From Gordonia amarae NBRC 15530 (GTDB taxonomy: Bacteria > Actinomycetota > Actinomycetes > Mycobacteriales > Mycobacteriaceae), in the NCBI RefSeq assembly GCF_000241345.1, contig NZ_BAED01000040.1, positions 115,433 to 179,432 of the forward strand: a DNA stretch of 64,000 nucleotides, written 5' to 3'. The position numbers were made by a program, and so were the translations under genes. The notes below the pieces were generated by a model that saw nothing but the letters and a program-made list of their open reading frames with translations, ran no database searches and had not been told where the DNA came from. Positions 46,597 through 56,707 of the stretch are shown here, in pieces (the first letter of the stretch is position 1; each line of letters starts with the position of its first letter).

Positions 46597-47499
46597 ATGA
46601 GTATCACGGTCCTGGTCGTCGGAGGTACCGGCGAGTCGTTTGTGGGTGACGAGCGCACCGAGGTCACCGGACTGCTGTCGGCGGTGACCGACTGCCTCGA
46701 TGACCGGTTCACCGCGCGGTGGGTGCCGTACGCCGCGAGCTACGGTCCTGTTCCACTGCGGGACGGGCTGAGCTATGCCGAGAGCGTCGACGGCGGTGTC
46801 GCGAGCCTCGCAGAGGCATTCGGTCGGTGCTCCGGAGATGTGGCGTTGCTCGGCTATTCGCAGGGGGCGGTTGTGGTGCGCCGGTTCGCGGCCTCGCTGA
46901 CCGACGCGGAGTGCGCCCGGATCGTCGGCCTCGGACTGGTCGCCGATCCGCACCAGCCGCCCGGTGGTGTGCCCGGTTGCGACGGTTGGGGTGTGGCCGG
47001 TCCCGGCGACCCGCTGCCGCCGTCGCTGCCGGTGTTCTGGGTCGGGGCACCCGACGACGTGATCTGCAATGCGAGCCCGGATTCGCTGCTGCGTGACATC
47101 GCCGACCTCACCGGCGCGATGGAGTTGCGCTACCCGGGACGGTGGTGGACTGAGATTCGCAAACGACTGTTGCGCAACGACCTTCAGAATGCCGACGCGA
47201 CGTCGGTGTCACCGGAGCAGTGGCGGCGCGATCCGGGGCGGATCGCCGGCGCATGGCGTGAGGTATGTGGTTATCTCCCAAAGGAACTCGCCTGGCATCA
47301 GGTGCGCATCGCCAACAACGAAGGTGGACAACACACCTCATACGCGGCGCGACCCTACGGACATACCCCGCTCACCGATGCCGATGCGACCGGGTGCCAG
47401 ACCCTGGCGATGTGGCTTCAGGTGCAGGCCACGTTCACCCCGCCGCACCACCCCGCCCCGCCCACAACTGCCGCATGGACGCCACCTTCGGCGGCGTAA
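46597..47499 (+). CDS. Lysin-B/cutinase-like esterase
   Basis: The product has 300 residues. It starts VLVVGGTGESFVGDERTEV, has the nucleophile elbow LLGYSQGAVVV, the acid region VGAPDDVICNASP and a His in GGQHTSYAARPYG. Without a signal peptide and with the GTGES start it looks like phage lysin B (mycolyl-arabinogalactan esterase) or a cytoplasmic cutinase/PE-PPE-type enzyme. A spacing of one base between GGAGGG and the ATG is short. The C-terminus is Pro/Thr-rich. The partial copy at 45937 suggests past duplication. Confidence 0.8.
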   Translation: MSITVLVVGGTGESFVGDERTEVTGLLSAVTDCLDDRFTARWVPYAASYGPVPLRDGLSYAESVDGGVASLAEAFGRCSGDVALLGYSQGAVVVRRFAASLTDAECARIVGLGLVADPHQPPGGVPGCDGWGVAGPGDPLPPSLPVFWVGAPDDVICNASPDSLLRDIADLTGAMELRYPGRWWTEIRKRLLRNDLQNADATSVSPEQWRRDPGRIAGAWREVCGYLPKELAWHQVRIANNEGGQHTSYAARPYGHTPLTDADATGCQTLAMWLQVQATFTPPHHPAPPTTAAWTPPSAA

Positions 47500-47631
47500 T
47501 CGTCCTCGCCGGACCCTGATAGCCCAAACCTGCCGTCATCGGGCACCCCGTACGGTTCAATGACTCGAAGTGGCACTACAGGACGACGTAGCGCCGTACG
47601 CATTTGTGACCCGACACGAAGGAGTCGAAGG

Positions 47632-48639
47632 TTGTCCCGTTCATTGAGAGTGGCCGTACTCGGCGGCGGATCGTGGGGCACCTCGGTCGCCGCACTGGCC
47701 GCCCGTAACACCCCCACCCTTATCTGGGCACGCGACAGCGCGACGGCCGACGACATCAACAACAACCACCGCAACAGCCGCTACCTCGGCGACACCCCGT
47801 TGCCCGACGCCCTGCGCGCCACCTCCGACGTCGCCGAACTCGCCGACTTCGCCGACGTCCTGGCCGTCGGCATCCCGTCGCACGCGATGCGCGAGACACT
47901 CGGCCGCATCGCCGACGAGCTGCGGCCCTGGGTTCCGGCGATCTCACTGGCCAAGGGCCTCGAACCGGGCACCCGGCGCCGCCCGACCGAGGTGATCGCC
48001 GACTGCCTGCCCGGCCACCCCGTGGGATTGCTCGCCGGCCCCAATATCGCCGGTGAAATCGCCGAAGGCAAAGCCGCGGCCGCGGTCATCGCGACCAAGG
48101 ACGAGCGGGTCGCCACCGCCCTTCAGCCACTGTTCACCTCCAAAGTGTTCCGCGTCTACCGCAACGACGACGTGCTCGGCTGCGAGCTCGGCGGGATCCT
48201 CAAGAACATCGTCGCGATCGCGAGCGGCATGGCCGAGGGCCTCGACGTCGGCGACAACACCCGGGCGATGGTCCTGTCCCGGGGGCTTGCCGAGATGACC
48301 CGCCTCGGCGAGGCGATGGGTGCCAATCCCCGGTCGTTCGCCGGCCTGACCGGCATGGGTGACCTCATCGCCACCTGCACGAGCCCCCGCTCCCGTAACC
48401 GACGGCTCGGCGAACTCCTCGCCCAGGGAAAGACGACCACCGAGGCCGTCGAGGCACTCGGGCAGGTCGCCGAGGGCGCGAAGACGGCGCCGACCGTCCT
48501 CGAACTCGCCACCGAGTTCGGGGTGCGGATGCCGATCGCCGAGACCGTCGCCGCCGTGGTCATGGGCCAGATGACACCGGCCGACGCCTACCGCGGCCTG
48601 CGTCAGGTGACCCCGGGTACCGAAACCGACATGGGCTGA
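47632..48639 (+). CDS. gpsA: NAD(P)-dependent glycerol-3-phosphate dehydrogenase
   Basis: GpsA makes sn-glycerol-3-phosphate for phospholipids. The product has 335 residues from TTG 47632, chosen because GAAGGAG lies 8 bases before it and [21 protein letters not shown], the NAD-binding motif, begins at once (seen in parts). Other marks are [16 protein letters not shown], the catalytic Lys in [12 protein letters not shown] and [14 protein letters not shown] with [11 protein letters not shown]. No ATG or GTG closer to the motif fits. In M. tuberculosis this gene lies elsewhere, so its position here is a difference from the Rv2220-2247 order. Confidence 0.95.
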   Translation: MSRSLRVAVLGGGSWGTSVAALAARNTPTLIWARDSATADDINNNHRNSRYLGDTPLPDALRATSDVAELADFADVLAVGIPSHAMRETLGRIADELRPWVPAISLAKGLEPGTRRRPTEVIADCLPGHPVGLLAGPNIAGEIAEGKAAAAVIATKDERVATALQPLFTSKVFRVYRNDDVLGCELGGILKNIVAIASGMAEGLDVGDNTRAMVLSRGLAEMTRLGEAMGANPRSFAGLTGMGDLIATCTSPRSRNRRLGELLAQGKTTTEAVEALGQVAEGAKTAPTVLELATEFGVRMPIAETVAAVVMGQMTPADAYRGLRQVTPGTETDMG

Positions 48640-48936
48640 CGCCCGGTCCGAACTCGAGGGCCACGCGGCAACTCTGAAAGGCAATGGACGGTGACCTGCG
48701 AGTGACCTCCTGATGCTTTGTCCTTGTCGTGCCCGGCCGCCTGCCGCTACCAGGACTTGGCCGGTCCATTGGTCGCGCCACAACGGCAGGGTTCACGGCC
48801 GTACCAGGTAGTCCCGGACCGACCTGCGCAGCACCACACCCGACATTCGGGTATGGGACTACCCATGTGCTCAGCGCCGCGACGAACCACCGTGGTTGTT
48901 GCCACCACCGGCACCGACAACCCGAAGGATCTCGTC

Positions 48937-50985
48937 ATGAGCGCACCGACCGCCGACCGCCCCGCAACCGAGTTCGACACCGTCAGTGCCGACGCGACTG
49001 CCACCTCCGACAGCACGGAGACAGCTCCGCGGCTCGGGCTCCGCAAGTTCCGCGACGAACTGCCACTGCCGAAAGTCATCAAGATCGCCGACACCGGCGA
49101 TGAACACCGCACGGTCAGCATGCGTGCGAAGGTCGGTCGTCACCGGTTCCACCGCGACCTTCCCGAGACCGATGTGTGGGCCTATGAGGGGCAGCTCCCC
49201 GGGCCGACGATCGAGGTTCGGCGCGACACCCCCGCGACGATCGACTGGGTGAATGACCTGTTCGATAGCGACGGAGACCCGGCCACCCTCCCCTACGACG
49301 TCGTCCGGGTGCCCCCGAGCACGACACCCACTCCGACGACCAGGATCGCGATGACCCCCGGCGGCCGGTCCGTCAAGCTGGACCCCACCGGCGCGGCCGA
49401 CGACTCCTACCCCGCCCTGGCAGGTACCGACGATCTCACCGGCGCCACCGTGGTGCACCTGCACGGTGCACTCACCGATGGACACAATGACGGCTGGTCA
49501 CACAACGTCACCGCCCCAGGTGGACGTACGCGCGTGCTCTACCCGAACAAACAGGAGTCGGCGACCCTCTGGTACCACGACCACGCGATGGCGGTGACCC
49601 GATTCAATGTCTATGCGGGACTCGCCGGTTTCTATCTCCTGCGTGATGCCAACGAAGCGTCGCTGAAGCTGCCGTCGGGACCGTATGAGCTGCCGTTGAT
49701 GATCACGGACCGCAACTTCGAGACCCGGGTGCCGAAACAGCCGGGCGAACAACGCTTCACCGGCCGGCCTATCTACAAGCAGGCCGGGATTGTCGCGGTC
49801 GACTCCGACGGCGAGGCGGTGGACACCGAGATCCCGGTGAGCGGACCCTTCACCCTTGTCAACGGCAAGGTCTGGCCCACCAAGAAGGTCACACCACGTT
49901 GGTACCGGCTCCGAATCCTCAACGCCTGCAGCACCCGCACGCTCGTGCTCGCGGTGCACAACACGACGAACGAATCGGCGCCACCGAGTTCCCCGGCGAA
50001 CAACACCGACAGCGCGGGTTTCATCCCCGACCGCGTCACGCCGATGTCGGTCATCGGCACCGACGGTGGGTTGCTCGCCGCTCCGGCTCCGGTGTCGACG
50101 CTCGAGATCGGCCCTGCCGAACGGTACGACGTCCTGATCGACTTCCGGTCGCTGGCAGGGCAGACGCTCGAACTGCGCAACGAGCAGGGAACCTTCATCA
50201 ATGCCGGTCCGGGGGAGGCAGACGCGACAATCATGCAGTTCGTCATCGGCAAGTCCGCCGCCTCCGACGCGGACTGGGAGCCGCCCGTGGAACTGAATCC
50301 GGACTACCGTCGCTATCTCCACGTGGGCACCGACCTTCAGGTGGGTTCACAGACAATCCACTCGCACGAGCACTTCTGGGTGGCGCTCATCCCGCCGGGA
50401 CCCGGCGGCAAAGGCCATCCCGAGCTGTGGGAGCTGCGGCAACTCGGCAGCACAGAGCCGTCCCCCGGCCACGATCTGATCAAAGTCATCGATCCGAGGG
50501 ACGCGACGCTCCCGCCTGCCGAACGCAAAGTTCTCCGGTTCGTACCGGTGGCCAAGCTGTTCGACGATGCCAACAGCATCGTGTTCTCCGAGGGGAGCTG
50601 GGCGGTGTGGAACATCCTCCATCTCGGCGGGCCTCCGCACCCGTTCCATATCCACATGACGCAGTTCCAGATGATCGAACGCGGTCAATGGGACCTGGCC
50701 GCATTGGGTGAGGAAGGCTGGAACGCGGACAACGGCACAACGGGTGTCCTGCCGATTCCCGTCGACTCCGCCATCGATCCGGTACGCCAGGGAATGAAGG
50801 ACACCTACCTGATCAAACCGGGTGAATGGGTCAAATTGCTCGGCGACTTCACCGGCGCGACCGGCAGTTTCATGTATCACTGCCACATCCTCGACCACGA
50901 GGACCACACGATGATGCGCCCCTTCGTGGTCCTGCCGAAGGAGCTGATGGCCTTCCACGGCGCCCACGGCAGCGGCCATCACTGA
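48937..50985 (+). CDS. Multicopper oxidase (CotA/bilirubin-oxidase-like)
   Basis: The product has 682 residues from ATG 48937 (GAAGGA before it). All four copper-site motifs are present: VHLHGAL (about residue 175), WYHDHAM (about 212), HPFHIHMTQF (about 567) and HCHILDHEDHTMM (about 648). The cupredoxin layout fits CotA/phenoxazinone-synthase-like laccases. There is no signal or Tat peptide; the N-terminus is Thr/Ala-rich, so it may be cytoplasmic. It probably oxidises phenols, bilirubin-like pigments or metals. The 297-base gap before it shows no other gene. It converges on ahpE. Confidence 0.95.
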   Translation: MSAPTADRPATEFDTVSADATATSDSTETAPRLGLRKFRDELPLPKVIKIADTGDEHRTVSMRAKVGRHRFHRDLPETDVWAYEGQLPGPTIEVRRDTPATIDWVNDLFDSDGDPATLPYDVVRVPPSTTPTPTTRIAMTPGGRSVKLDPTGAADDSYPALAGTDDLTGATVVHLHGALTDGHNDGWSHNVTAPGGRTRVLYPNKQESATLWYHDHAMAVTRFNVYAGLAGFYLLRDANEASLKLPSGPYELPLMITDRNFETRVPKQPGEQRFTGRPIYKQAGIVAVDSDGEAVDTEIPVSGPFTLVNGKVWPTKKVTPRWYRLRILNACSTRTLVLAVHNTTNESAPPSSPANNTDSAGFIPDRVTPMSVIGTDGGLLAAPAPVSTLEIGPAERYDVLIDFRSLAGQTLELRNEQGTFINAGPGEADATIMQFVIGKSAASDADWEPPVELNPDYRRYLHVGTDLQVGSQTIHSHEHFWVALIPPGPGGKGHPELWELRQLGSTEPSPGHDLIKVIDPRDATLPPAERKVLRFVPVAKLFDDANSIVFSEGSWAVWNILHLGGPPHPFHIHMTQFQMIERGQWDLAALGEEGWNADNGTTGVLPIPVDSAIDPVRQGMKDTYLIKPGEWVKLLGDFTGATGSFMYHCHILDHEDHTMMRPFVVLPKELMAFHGAHGSGHH

Positions 50986-51000
50986 CCGCCGCGCTCAAAC

Positions 51001-51039
51001 CTCCGCACTGTGTCGCGCCCGGCGAGGCACAGTGCGGAG
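51001..51039. terminator. Bidirectional terminator between oxidase and peroxiredoxin genes
   Basis: CTCCGCACTGTG (51001-51012) and CACAGTGCGGAG (51028-51039) form a perfect 12-bp stem; the loop holds TCGC/GCGA, extending it. It sits 16 bases after the oxidase stop and 9 bases from the stop of the facing gene. Confidence 0.8.
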
Positions 51040-51047
51040 TCTGCGGG

Positions 51048-51512
51048 TCAGACCGCGGACAGGGCCTTGGTCCAGACCGACTCGTCACGGGACTCACCCG
51101 GGCCGACGACGTCGGCGAAGGCGATGGTGCCGTCGCGATCGACGAGGAAGGTGCCGCGGTTGGAGTAACCGCTGACGTCGTTGAACACCCCGTAGGCCTG
51201 CGCCACCTCGCCGTGCGGCCAGAAGTCGGACAGGATGGGGAACAGGAATCCCTGCGCCGACGACCACACCTTGTGGGTGGGCGGCGGCCCGACGGAGATG
51301 GCGACGGTGGTCACCTCGTCGTTGCTGAACAAGTCGACGTTGTCGCGGATGTAGCCGAGCTCGCCCTGACAGGTTCCGGTGAACGCCAGCGGGAAGAACA
51401 CCAGCAGCACCCGACGATCGGCGCGCAGCTTCGACAGCAACACCTTCTGCATGTTCTGGTCACGCAGCTCGAAGTCGGGTGCCTGCTCGCCTACCGCGAG
51501 CGGAGCCCTCAT
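51048..51512 (-). CDS. ahpE: One-cysteine peroxiredoxin AhpE
   Basis: AhpE reduces hydroperoxides and peroxynitrite. The product has 154 residues from ATG 51512. The peroxidatic Cys48 lies in LAFTGTCQGEL, and no second Cys is present, which is the mark of the one-Cys AhpE class; the thiol donor is then external (mycothiol/mycoredoxin in this group). Other marks are GEQAPDFELRDQ and YSNRGTFLVDRDGTI. The start overlaps the DUF3052 stop by 4 bases, so they are co-translated. Confidence 0.95.
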   Translation of the reverse strand: MRAPLAVGEQAPDFELRDQNMQKVLLSKLRADRRVLLVFFPLAFTGTCQGELGYIRDNVDLFSNDEVTTVAISVGPPPTHKVWSSAQGFLFPILSDFWPHGEVAQAYGVFNDVSGYSNRGTFLVDRDGTIAFADVVGPGESRDESVWTKALSAV

Positions 51513-51958
51513 GCCCGTTTGCCGGTGCGTGACTTGGGCTGCACCAGACGTGAACCCGACCAGGTGCCGAAGTTGACGACGCTGGTCTGGGTGAGTCCCG
51601 CCGTCGAAGCGGCCTCCGAGATGTCGGCCGGGTCGACGTAGCCGTCCTGACCTGTCTTCGGGGTGAACACCCACACGAACCCGTCGTCGGCGAGCGGGGT
51701 GATCGCGTTGATGAGGCCGTCGACCAGGTCGCCGTCGTCGTCGCGCCACCACAGCACCACAACATCGGCGACGTCGTCGGAATCCTCATCGAGCATCTCG
51801 GCGTCGATGGCGTCCTCGACGGCGATACGGAGATTGTCGTCGGTGTCTTCGTCCCAGCCGCGTTCCTGCACGACCATGCCGAGGGTGAATCCCAGCTTGC
51901 GGCCGACCTCCGCCGCGCTCTCCTCGTCGGGACTACCGGACTCTGTGGCGGCAACCAC
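51509..51958 (-). CDS. DUF3052 family protein
   Basis: The product has 149 residues from GTG 51958, preceded by TTGGAGGTCG; the frame is open to 51997. It is acidic (EDAIDAEMLDEDSDDVADVV) with the family motifs AAEVGRKLGFTLGMVVQE and VVLWWRDDDGDLVDGLIN. The C-terminus is basic (PKSRTGKR). This is the Rv2239c type; its function is not known. It is coupled to ahpE and is divergent from aceE. Confidence 0.92.
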   Translation of the reverse strand: MVAATESGSPDEESAAEVGRKLGFTLGMVVQERGWDEDTDDNLRIAVEDAIDAEMLDEDSDDVADVVVLWWRDDDGDLVDGLINAITPLADDGFVWVFTPKTGQDGYVDPADISEAASTAGLTQTSVVNFGTWSGSRLVQPKSRTGKRA

Positions 51959-52205
51959 CGCGTGCGACCTCCAAGTTCTCGCTTCTCGAAATCTCACCAG
52001 GAAATTCTCCCGGCGACATCTGACAATAGGAACAGCCTAAAGGTCACATGTGCAACACGCACGGGCGACCTGCGGGCAGATTTGAGGCAATTGCCGTGAC
52101 CAACCTCGCGTACTCCTCGGTAACAACGACGTCCGGTGCGAAATGGGGCACGATAAGGGATGGAGTCGGCGTGACTCACACCACGACACGTCGGGTCCGT
52201 TGATC

Positions 52206-52236
52206 ACCCACAGCACGATCAACCCACAGCACGATC
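52206..52236 (+). repeat. Tandem 15-bp repeat in the aceE leader
   Basis: ACCCACAGCACGATC occurs at 52206-52220 and again at 52222-52236, 16 bases apart, about 90 bases before aceE. The first copy is also flanked by TTGAT and ATCAA, an inverted pair. Rest of the 366-base gap (51959-52324): no gene seen. Confidence 0.5.
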
Positions 52237-52324
52237 GATGACCTCGGTCCGGCCGAGGCCAGCAGATTCGAGTCGCCGGCGGCCACCTGCCCACCGGCCG
52301 AGACACCAAGGAGCTGTCAGCACC

Positions 52325-55105
52325 GTGACCGACCAGTTGGACCAGTCGCCGCCCACCGAGACCGCGAAAAACCGAGTGCGGGTCATCCGCGAGGGCGTGG
52401 CATCGTATCTGCCGGATATCGACCCGGAAGAGACCGGTGAATGGCTCGATTCCTTCGACCAGCTTCTCACCAGCGCAGGTCCGGCGCGCGCCCGCTACCT
52501 CCTGCTGCGGATGCTTGAGCGCGCCAACGAGAAGCACGTCTCCATCCCCGCGCTGACCTCCACCGACTACGTCAACACCATCCCCACCGAGAACGAGCCG
52601 TGGTTCCCCGGCGACGAGGACCTCGAGCGCAAGTTCCGGCAGTTTATCCGGTGGAACGCGGCCATCATGGTCCATCGCGCCCAGCGTCCCGGTGTGGGGG
52701 TCGGCGGCCACATCTCCACCTACGCGTCGTCGGCATCGCTGTACGAGGTCGGTTTCAACCATTTCTTCCGCGGCAAGGAGCACCCCGGCGGCGGCGACCA
52801 GATCTTCATCCAGGGGCACGCCTCCCCCGGCATCTACGCCCGCGCCTTCCTTGAGGGTCGCATCGACACCCATCGTCTCGACGGATTCCGCCAGGAGCAC
52901 AGCCATGCCGGGCTCGGCGGCGGCCTGCCGTCGTATCCGCACCCGCACCTGATGCCGGAGTTCTGGGAGTTCCCGACGGTGTCGATGGGTCTGGGACCGA
53001 TGAACGCGATCTATCAGGCGCGGTTCAACCACTACCTGCACGATCGGGGCATCAAGGACACCTCCGACCAGCATGTGTGGGCATTCCTCGGCGACGGCGA
53101 GATGGACGAGCCCGAATCGCGCGCCTACGCGAGCATGGCCGCACTGGAGGGGCTGGACAATCTGACCTTCGTGGTCAACTGCAATCTGCAGCGTCTTGAC
53201 GGCCCCGTGCGCGGTAACGGAAAGATCATCCAGGAGCTGGAGTCCTACTTCCGCGGCGCCGGCTGGAACGTGATCAAGGTGGTGTGGGGCCGCGAATGGG
53301 ATGCGCTGCTGCACGCCGACCGCGACGGCGCGCTGGTGAACCTGATGAACACCACCCCCGACGGCGACTACCAGACGTACAAGGCCAACGACGGCGCGTT
53401 CGTGCGCGAGCACTTCTTCGGCCGCGACCCCCGCACCAAGGATCTGGTCAAGAACCTCACCGACGCGCAGATCTGGAACCTCAAGCGCGGCGGCCACGAC
53501 TACCGCAAGGTGTACGCCGCCTACGCCAAGGCACTGGCGCACAAGGGCCAGCCCACGGTGATCCTGGCCAAAACCATCAAGGGCTACACGCTCGGCAAGC
53601 ACTTCGAGGGCCGCAACGCGACCCACCAGATGAAGAAGCTGACGCTCGATGACCTCAAGGACTTCCGCGACAGCACCCGCATCCCGATCACCGACGCCCA
53701 GCTCGAAGAGAACCCGTACCTGCCGCCCTACTACCACCCCGGCATGGACTCCCCCGAGATCAAGTACATGCTCGACCGGCGCAAGTCGCTCGGCGGTTTT
53801 CTGCCGAGCCGGCGCACCGTCGCCAAGCCGCTGCATCCCGATGTGTCGCGGGCACTGAAGACCGCGGCCAAGGGGTCCGGCAAGCAGCATGTGGCCACCA
53901 CGATGGCCCTGGTGCGGATCTTCAAGGATCTGTTGCGCGACAAGGAGATCGGCCACCGCATCGTGCCGATCATCCCTGACGAGGCCCGCACCTTCGGTAT
54001 GGACAGCTGGTTCCCGACGCTCAAGATCTACAACCGCAACGGGCAGCTGTACACCTCGGTCGACGCCGACCTGATGCTCGCCTACAAGGAAAGCGCGCAG
54101 GGCCAGATCCTGCATGAGGGCATCAACGAGGACGGTTCGACGGCCTCGTTCATCGCCGTGGGCACCTCGTACGCCACCCACGACGAGCCGATGATCCCGC
54201 TGTACATCTTCTATTCGATGTTCGGCTTCCAGCGCACCGGCGACAACTTCTGGGCGGCCGGCGACCAGATGGCGCGCGGTTTCGTGATCGGTGCCACCGC
54301 GGGCCGCACCACGCTCACCGGCGAGGGTCTGCAGCACGCCGACGGCCATTCGCATCTGCTGGCCGCCACCAACCCGTCGGTGGTGGCCTACGACCCGGCG
54401 TTCGCCTACGAACTCGGCCACATCATCGCCGACGGTCTCAAGCGGATGTTCGGCGACAACCCGGAGAACATCTACTACTACATCACCGTCTACAACGAGC
54501 CGATCCTGCAGCCGGCCCGGCCCGACGACGTCGACGTCGAGGGGCTGCTCAAGGGCATCTACCGGTACGCCGCCGCCCCGGCCGGCAAGAAGCATCCGGC
54601 CAATATCCTGGTGTCCGGGGTGACCATGCCGGATGCGCTGCGTGCGGCCGAGTTGCTCGCCGACGAGTGGGATGTGGGCGCCAACGTGTACTCGGTGACC
54701 TCGTGGAACGAACTTGCCCGCGATGGCCGCGCCCTCGACAGGACCGCGGTCCGGGAACCAGGATCGGAAGTGGCCCAGCCCTTCCTGACCACCACCCTGG
54801 CCCAGACCGAGGGCCCGTTCGTCGGTGTCAGCGATTACGAACGCGGTGTCACCGATCAGATCCGCGCGTACGTGCCCGGTACCTATCTCACGCTGGGCAC
54901 CGACGGTTTCGGCTTCTCCGACACCCGGCCGGCGGCCCGCCGGTTCTTCAACGTCGACGCCGAGTCGATCGTGGTGGCCACCCTCGTCGCGCTCGCCCGG
55001 GACGGTCACATCGACGTCTCGGTGGCGGCAGCGGCCGCCGAGAAGTACCAGATCACCGATGTCTCGGCGGCACCCGAGCAGACGAGCGATCCGGGCAGCG
55101 CCTGA
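52325..55105 (+). CDS. aceE: Pyruvate dehydrogenase E1 component, homodimeric
   Basis: AceE decarboxylates pyruvate with thiamine diphosphate and passes the acetyl group to the E2 lipoyl domain, making acetyl-CoA. The product has 926 residues from GTG 52325 (AAGGAG before it). The ThDP motif appears in [18 protein letters not shown] followed by [14 protein letters not shown]; other family marks are [21 protein letters not shown] in parts and [12 protein letters not shown]2/E3 genes are not in the window. An antisense frame of 1064 codons over this gene is a composition artefact. A hairpin terminator follows at 55124. Confidence 0.97.
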   Translation: MTDQLDQSPPTETAKNRVRVIREGVASYLPDIDPEETGEWLDSFDQLLTSAGPARARYLLLRMLERANEKHVSIPALTSTDYVNTIPTENEPWFPGDEDLERKFRQFIRWNAAIMVHRAQRPGVGVGGHISTYASSASLYEVGFNHFFRGKEHPGGGDQIFIQGHASPGIYARAFLEGRIDTHRLDGFRQEHSHAGLGGGLPSYPHPHLMPEFWEFPTVSMGLGPMNAIYQARFNHYLHDRGIKDTSDQHVWAFLGDGEMDEPESRAYASMAALEGLDNLTFVVNCNLQRLDGPVRGNGKIIQELESYFRGAGWNVIKVVWGREWDALLHADRDGALVNLMNTTPDGDYQTYKANDGAFVREHFFGRDPRTKDLVKNLTDAQIWNLKRGGHDYRKVYAAYAKALAHKGQPTVILAKTIKGYTLGKHFEGRNATHQMKKLTLDDLKDFRDSTRIPITDAQLEENPYLPPYYHPGMDSPEIKYMLDRRKSLGGFLPSRRTVAKPLHPDVSRALKTAAKGSGKQHVATTMALVRIFKDLLRDKEIGHRIVPIIPDEARTFGMDSWFPTLKIYNRNGQLYTSVDADLMLAYKESAQGQILHEGINEDGSTASFIAVGTSYATHDEPMIPLYIFYSMFGFQRTGDNFWAAGDQMARGFVIGATAGRTTLTGEGLQHADGHSHLLAATNPSVVAYDPAFAYELGHIIADGLKRMFGDNPENIYYYITVYNEPILQPARPDDVDVEGLLKGIYRYAAAPAGKKHPANILVSGVTMPDALRAAELLADEWDVGANVYSVTSWNELARDGRALDRTAVREPGSEVAQPFLTTTLAQTEGPFVGVSDYERGVTDQIRAYVPGTYLTLGTDGFGFSDTRPAARRFFNVDAESIVVATLVALARDGHIDVSVAAAAAEKYQITDVSAAPEQTSDPGSA

Positions 55106-55123
55106 ACCGCACGCGCTCCACAT

Positions 55124-55169
55124 GACACGAGCCGGTTCGGTATCCACGGATGCCGGACCGACTCGTGTC
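55124..55169 (+). terminator. Terminator behind aceE
   Basis: GACACGAG (55124-55131) pairs with CTCGTGTC (55162-55169), and the inner arms around CGGTTCGGTATC and GATGCCGGACCG continue the stem with two G-U pairs, giving about 20 pairs in all with a small loop. Confidence 0.75.
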
Positions 55170-55247
55170 CGAGCTGACGTCGGGGTTTGTTGACGCCGAT
55201 TCCGGCGGTCGTTCCACAGCACCTTGCACACCCCCTACATTGAGAAG

Positions 55248-56513
55248 ATGCCCGAGAAGTCCGGCCAGCAACTGCCCCGCATCCGCAGCAACCGGTTCCT
55301 CACCACCGCCGACGCGCACGACACGCTGCACGAGGCGTTCGCCGACGGCCTGCTGCGCCGCCTGAAACAGTACAGCGGCAGGCTCGCCACCGAGGCGATC
55401 GGTTCGATGCAGGAACAGTTGCCATACTTCGCCGAACTCGACGCCGCACAGCGGGCCAGCGTCCAGTTGGTGGTCCAGACGGCGGTCGTCAATTTCGTCG
55501 AGTGGCTGCAGGACTCCGAGGGTGACGTGAAGTTCACAGTCGAGGCGTTCCAGGAGGTGCCCCAGGATCTGGCCCGGCGTATCTCCCTGCTGCAGACGGT
55601 GGAGATGGTCCGGGTGGCGATGGAGTTCTTCGAGACCTGGCTGCCGGCGCTGGCCCGCAACGACACCCAGCTCCGGGCCCTGACCGAGGCGATACTGCGG
55701 TACGGCCGCGAGATCGGTTTCGCGGCCGCGGCGATCTACGCCTCCGCGGCCGAGTCGCGTGGCGCGTGGGACTCCCGACTGGAGGCGCTCGTCGTGGACG
55801 CCGTGGTCCGCGGCGACACCGGCCCCGAGCTGCAGTCCCGCGCGGCCGCCCTGAGCTGGGAGTCCGACGCCCCGGCGACGGTGATCGTCGGGACTCCGCC
55901 GCCGGAGCAGAACGTGTCGGTGCCGCTGTCCATCCATTCGACGGCCAAGAGCTTCAACCGCTCGGCACTGTCCGTGGTCCAGGGCCCGTTGCTGGTGACC
56001 ATCATCAGCGGTCCGCTGCATCCGACCGAGCGGTTCGCCGTGGCCCTGCTGCGGCATTTCGCCGACAGCCCGGTGGTGATCGGTCCGACCGCGGCTGATC
56101 TGGGCAGCGCACACGCCAGCGCGGTCGAGGCGATGGCCGCGATCAGCGCGGTGCCCGGATGGCCGAGCGCACCGCGCCCGGTGCACAGTTCGGAGCTGCT
56201 GCCCGAGCGTGCGCTCAACGGCGACCCGATCGCGATCGAGAGCATGTCCGCCACACTGATCGACCCCCTGATGAAGGGCGGTGAGACCCTTGTGCCGACG
56301 CTCGACGCCTATCTCGACTCCGGCGGATCGATCGAGGCGTGCGCCCGCAGTCTCTACATTCACCCAAATACTGTTCGATATCGCCTAAAGAAAATTGCAG
56401 ACATCACAGGACGTGACCCAACTAACGCTCGCGATGCCTACGTCCTGAGGGTCGCCAGCACAGTGGGTCGTTTGACACGCTTAGGAAACAAACCTGCTAC
56501 ACAAACCTCATGA
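55248..56513 (+). CDS. mabR: PucR-type regulator of mycolic acid synthesis
   Basis: The product has 421 residues from ATG 55248. It has an N-terminal sensory region (residues about 1-230) and a C-terminal PucR helix-turn-helix: TLDAYLDSGGSIEACARSLYIHPNTVRYRLKK (seen as SIEACARSLYIHPNTVRYRL). In mycobacteria the ortholog (Rv2242) controls the FAS-II operon that follows. The fabD gene lies 195 bases downstream, and the intergenic region holds a fitting box at 56622-56642. The last 150 codons show lower GC at the very 3' end (ATTCACCCAAATACTG), unlike the body. Confidence 0.9.
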   Translation: MPEKSGQQLPRIRSNRFLTTADAHDTLHEAFADGLLRRLKQYSGRLATEAIGSMQEQLPYFAELDAAQRASVQLVVQTAVVNFVEWLQDSEGDVKFTVEAFQEVPQDLARRISLLQTVEMVRVAMEFFETWLPALARNDTQLRALTEAILRYGREIGFAAAAIYASAAESRGAWDSRLEALVVDAVVRGDTGPELQSRAAALSWESDAPATVIVGTPPPEQNVSVPLSIHSTAKSFNRSALSVVQGPLLVTIISGPLHPTERFAVALLRHFADSPVVIGPTAADLGSAHASAVEAMAAISAVPGWPSAPRPVHSSELLPERALNGDPIAIESMSATLIDPLMKGGETLVPTLDAYLDSGGSIEACARSLYIHPNTVRYRLKKIADITGRDPTNARDAYVLRVASTVGRLTRLGNKPATQTS

Positions 56514-56621
56514 GTCACACAAGTCACAGTTTGATAGCCCAGTGATCGCAGGTCGGCGCGTAAAAACACAGCCAAGTAACAAATCACGGCTCGATGACGA
56601 ACAGACTCCATAGCAGACCTA

Positions 56622-56642
56622 ATTTGTAGGGTTCCCACAAAA
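56622..56642. promoter_or_regulatory. MabR-type box ATTTGT-N9-ACAAAA upstream of fabD
   Basis: The inverted repeat ATTTGT (56622-56627) and ACAAAA (56637-56642) with 9 bases between matches the MabR motif TTTTGT-N9-ACAAAA (as I recall it) with one change. It lies 66 bases before the fabD start in a region clearly richer in A and T. Confidence 0.7.
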
Positions 56643-56707
56643 CCACGCGGTAAGGTTCATGCTGAACAACACCCACAAATCCCGTCACGAAGGTGTTCTC
56701 TAGTCAC

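Noticed and set aside
52037..55231. 1064-codon open frame antisense to aceE
   Set aside because: It mirrors aceE codon for codon in a high-GC genome, where antisense frames stay open. It has no ribosome binding site and no recognisable domain.
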